DNA of 36,457 bases from assembly GCA_020435335.1 (NCBI GenBank), contig JAGQZT010000035.1:1-36457 (forward strand). Reading direction: 5' to 3'. Positions 34,212 through 36,457 of the stretch are shown piece after piece (the stretch's first letter is position 1; every line of letters begins with the position of its first letter). The notes below the pieces were generated by a model that was not told where the DNA came from, did no database searches, and saw nothing but the letters and a program-made list of their open reading frames with translations. The DNA comes from Flavobacteriales bacterium. Lineage in GTDB: Bacteria; Bacteroidota; Bacteroidia; Flavobacteriales_E; Vicingaceae. Position numbers and translations under genes: made by a program.

Positions 34212-34696
34212 TTTCCGTGATATTTCTGGTTGATGTAAGCCAGTACCTGATCGGTAATGTCATTTTCTTCTTTAGCATACATCAAGGAACCATTCCCACT
34301 CGCACCATAGATGTAATCATAGCCATTGGCCTTACCGTATTCCTCCACATAATCATTGATCTGATTCAAAGCCTGTTCGTAATAAACCTGAGACATCTTC
34401 TGATTGTCTTCCATAAAGCTTTTTTCTTTGTAGAGGTATTCCTGTTTTTTCATTTGATAAGCCTGAATCAATTCATCCGATTTTCCGGAATTCAATTGTA
34501 GTTCCAGTTGTTGTAATTGAAGTTTCAGACTGTCCAGCAGCTGTGTTTTGATTGTAACACTCTGCTGTAGTTTTTTCTGATGCTCTTTGGTCATGTCAAA
34601 TTCGGCGTACAACTTGCTAACCTGAACGTATGCGTCTTTCTTTTCCGAACAAGAAGATAAAAGAGCTATTGCTAGTATTGCTATGATATATTTCAT
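34208..34696 (-). CDS. OmpH/Skp-family lipoprotein
   Basis: A 162-aa lipoprotein from the ATG at 34696, chosen because it gives a good lipobox (LSSC, Cys 16) and overlaps the upstream stop as TGATG; an ATG 12 codons earlier lies inside the previous gene. After YVQVSKLYAEFDMTKEHQKK a long coiled coil follows (SLKLQLQQLELQLNSGKSDE), then the OmpH end YVEEYGKANGYDYIYGASGN, LMYAKEENDITDQVLAYINQ. Skp/OmpH proteins hold unfolded outer-membrane proteins. As a lipoprotein in this operon it may assist export of the large neighbours. The family match is firm; the role is inferred. Confidence 0.88.
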   Translation of the reverse strand: MKYIIAILAIALLSSCSEKKDAYVQVSKLYAEFDMTKEHQKKLQQSVTIKTQLLDSLKLQLQQLELQLNSGKSDELIQAYQMKKQEYLYKEKSFMEDNQKMSQVYYEQALNQINDYVEEYGKANGYDYIYGASGNGSLMYAKEENDITDQVLAYINQKYHGK

Positions 34697-36457
34697 CAGT
34701 TCTGGCTTAATCCTCCGTTTGTTGGGCTGCAATTCATTTGCTTGTCGGAAGTAAATCTTAGGTATTCTTTTCTTCCTTTCTCATCAGATACCTCCAGGAT
34801 GTAGATCAGTCCAGCTGCGTAGAAGAAATCACACAAATCGACCGTGATCCAATTGTCTCCATATCTTTTCGGAATGGTATGACTAACATCGGACATGAGT
34901 ACATAGTCCGGGTATCTGTAAATTTTATAGGTTAAGTTTCCGCTTCTATACTTTTCGTTGTAACGGAACCTGAGTTTGTTACCCGGAAACCGGTAATAAC
35001 TTCCATCCAGTTTCTTTTCCAGTTTGGCGTATTTGAAGGAGTTAAAAAAATTGATCTCCACGAAGCTTGCCTTCACGGACAAACTCATGGGCTGCGTTAA
35101 AATGACTTTAGCAAGAATAATGTTTGCAGGATTGGTAGCGATCGTTCTCAACGAGTTTCCGTTCTGATAATACACGATATTACTACCCTCCCGGGCAACT
35201 CTTAACACATCGCCATTCGTATAAGGGAATTGCTGCACAAGTGCTGCCTGCTCATAGATATCAATGGTTGAAGCTGAAATTCTGAAGCCGTATTCAACCT
35301 GATCTTGCAGATGATCATTTTCATAAAACGTAAACCCTATGGTTTCATCGCGGCCTGTTTGACCGATTGTGTATTCAATAAACCCATCGACATTTGCCAG
35401 CAATTGGTTTTGGGAGACCCCGATGGATTTCATTTGATCGTCAGGTTCCACAATAGCTGTAAAATCCCATTGATGGCACATAATCGACATCACCTTTTTC
35501 AAGCATGCCTGATCATCCAGGTCACCCGTGGGCTGTAATTGCTGGTAAACACCCAGTACCAGGTACTCTCCCGGCAAGCCTTCAACAACCGAAGTTCCTT
35601 CATCGTTATCAGGTCCTCCATAAGTCTGGGTCCACAATGTATCCCCTACAGAATCCACCTTTAAAGTCCAAATATCCGACCCTCCATGGTTATGATGTAC
35701 ATCCCCGTCATCTGAAAGTGTCCAACCGGTTAGCAAATAATCATTTCCGGTTGCCTTTTTCACATCCATAAATGCATCATTAGCACTTCCTCCGTAGGTT
35801 TTGCTCCATAAAACATTTCCCGAATGATCGATTTTAAATAGCCAGTAATCGTTGCTTCCCTTATTTCCCGGCACATCACCATCCGATGAAGATGTTCGTG
35901 AACCGATAACGATTCCATCGTTTTCTTCTATTGCCATGGATTCCTGACCTTCCTGACCGGAACCACCATAAAGGTTTACCCAGATCGTATTGCCATTAGC
36001 ATCCAATTTAACCGCTCCAAGATCTCCTCCTCCTTTCGGTGTTAAGCCGGCAAAATCACCATTACTTGAGAACGTTAAACCTGTTACAAAAAATTCTCCC
36101 GTACTCAATTCAATAATAGAAGTCGATTGCTCATAACTGGCACCTCCCACACTCTTTTCCCAGAGTAAGTTGCCATTAGCATTTAGCTTAATCTGCCAGT
36201 AATCGTTATTTGCGCTACCTCCTGAAATGTCTCCGTCACTTGACCAAGATTCTCCACCAACTATGTAACCTCCATCTGAAGTCACATTCACATCATAAGC
36301 CCTGTCTCTTGAACTTCCCCCGTATGTTTTACTCCATAGTATTGTACCTGTAGCACTCAATTTCACAATCCAGAAATCCATGTCTCCCTGATTGGAAGGC
36401 ACATCGCCATCCGCAGAGAATGAACCTCCTGCACAGACATAGTTACCGCTATTATCC
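34696..36457 (-). CDS. Repeat (propeller) and lectin-like surface protein, 5' part outside window
   Basis: The frame stays open to the window end, so the true start lies beyond 36457; 586 codons are seen. The first 290 residues are tandem repeats of about 50-55 residues, each with an SSDGDV-x-G-like loop, a DYWLFKID or DFWIVKL strand and VLWSKTYGGS, with (T)DGGYIVGGESW-like starts. Such repeats are common in Bacteroidota surface proteins and fit a beta-propeller. The C-terminal 290 residues hold a concanavalin-like module (ANVDGFIEYTIG, FYENDHLQDQVEYGFRIS, YEQAALVQQFPYTNGDVL, VYYQNGNSLRTI) and an Ig-like end. It ends with no T9SS domain. It is the first seen gene of the operon leading to the giants, overlapping the OmpH-like gene by one base. 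Confidence 0.85.
   Translation of the reverse strand, partial: DNSGNYVCAGGSFSADGDVPSNQGDMDFWIVKLSATGTILWSKTYGGSSRDRAYDVNVTSDGGYIVGGESWSSDGDISGGSANNDYWQIKLNANGNLLWEKSVGGASYEQSTSIIELSTGEFFVTGLTFSSNGDFAGLTPKGGGDLGAVKLDANGNTIWVNLYGGSGQEGQESMAIEENDGIVIGSRTSSSDGDVPGNKGSNDYWLFKIDHSGNVLWSKTYGGSANDAFMDVKKATGNDYLLTGWTLSDDGDVHHNHGGSDIWTLKVDSVGDTLWTQTYGGPDNDEGTSVVEGLPGEYLVLGVYQQLQPTGDLDDQACLKKVMSIMCHQWDFTAIVEPDDQMKSIGVSQNQLLANVDGFIEYTIGQTGRDETIGFTFYENDHLQDQVEYGFRISASTIDIYEQAALVQQFPYTNGDVLRVAREGSNIVYYQNGNSLRTIATNPANIILAKVILTQPMSLSVKASFVEINFFNSFKYAKLEKKLDGSYYRFPGNKLRFRYNEKYRSGNLTYKIYRYPDYVLMSDVSHTIPKRYGDNWITVDLCDFFYAAGLIYILEVSDEKGRKEYLRFTSDKQMNCSPTNGGLSQN

Noticed and set aside
1..36457. CRISPR array, tRNA, rRNA, insertion sequence or phage genes
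   Set aside because: No regular spacer-repeat array, no cloverleaf or rRNA-like stretch and no transposase or integrase motif was seen on either strand.

Overview
The window looks like the chromosome of a member of the Bacteroidota. The evidence is many SPII lipoproteins with short lipoboxes, orphan LytTR regulators, very long RHS/YD proteins of the Bacteroidota type, a promoter with the TAnnTTTG -7 element, and few Shine-Dalgarno sites. Nothing in the sequence fixes the genus. Almost everything is read from the minus strand; the only convincing plus-strand gene is a LytTR regulator at 4242-4691.

Left edge (1-3297): an LRR surface protein followed by a partial secreted protein with a weak CAP/SCP-like look. 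Next (3409-4691) come two divergent stand-alone LytTR DNA-binding proteins. Their 338-bp intergenic region carries direct repeats with about one helical turn of spacing, a plausible LytTR operator.

Middle (4739-16191): a tight run of 13 genes, mostly overlapping, that encodes a type II secretion / type IV pilus-like machine. In transcription order it is major pseudopilin (G), prepilin peptidase (O), ATPase (E), secretin (D), L/PilMN-like, M/PilO-like, FN3 lipoprotein, C/PilP-like, MORN protein, K-like, I-like, J-like, and platform protein (F). The FN3 lipoprotein, the MORN protein and a beta-helix-like K subunit are not standard parts. All four pilin-like subunits have Ala rather than Gly at -1, the major pseudopilin has Asn in place of Glu at +5, and the peptidase lacks the N-terminal methylase domain.

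Junction (16192-19042): small accessory genes (a Cys-rich secreted protein, a MORN/YwqK-like protein and a lipoprotein), the 3' remnant of a lost tandem paralogue, hairpins, a terminator and two copies of a short repeat. The MORN and lipoprotein genes are very AT-rich.

Right (19062-36457): a probable co-transcribed set encoding a propeller/lectin-like protein (cut by the window end), an OmpH/Skp-like lipoprotein, a lipoprotein of unknown function, a 1998-aa SpvB/TcB-like protein, a LolA-like protein and a 2622-aa RHS/YD protein. The SpvB-like plus RHS pair recalls the TcB-TcC shell of Tc toxins. The RHS C-terminal part and the two genes after it share a low-G+C composition, as in a polymorphic toxin tip with immunity genes. 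That functional reading is an inference; no known toxin catalytic motif was recognised in the tip.
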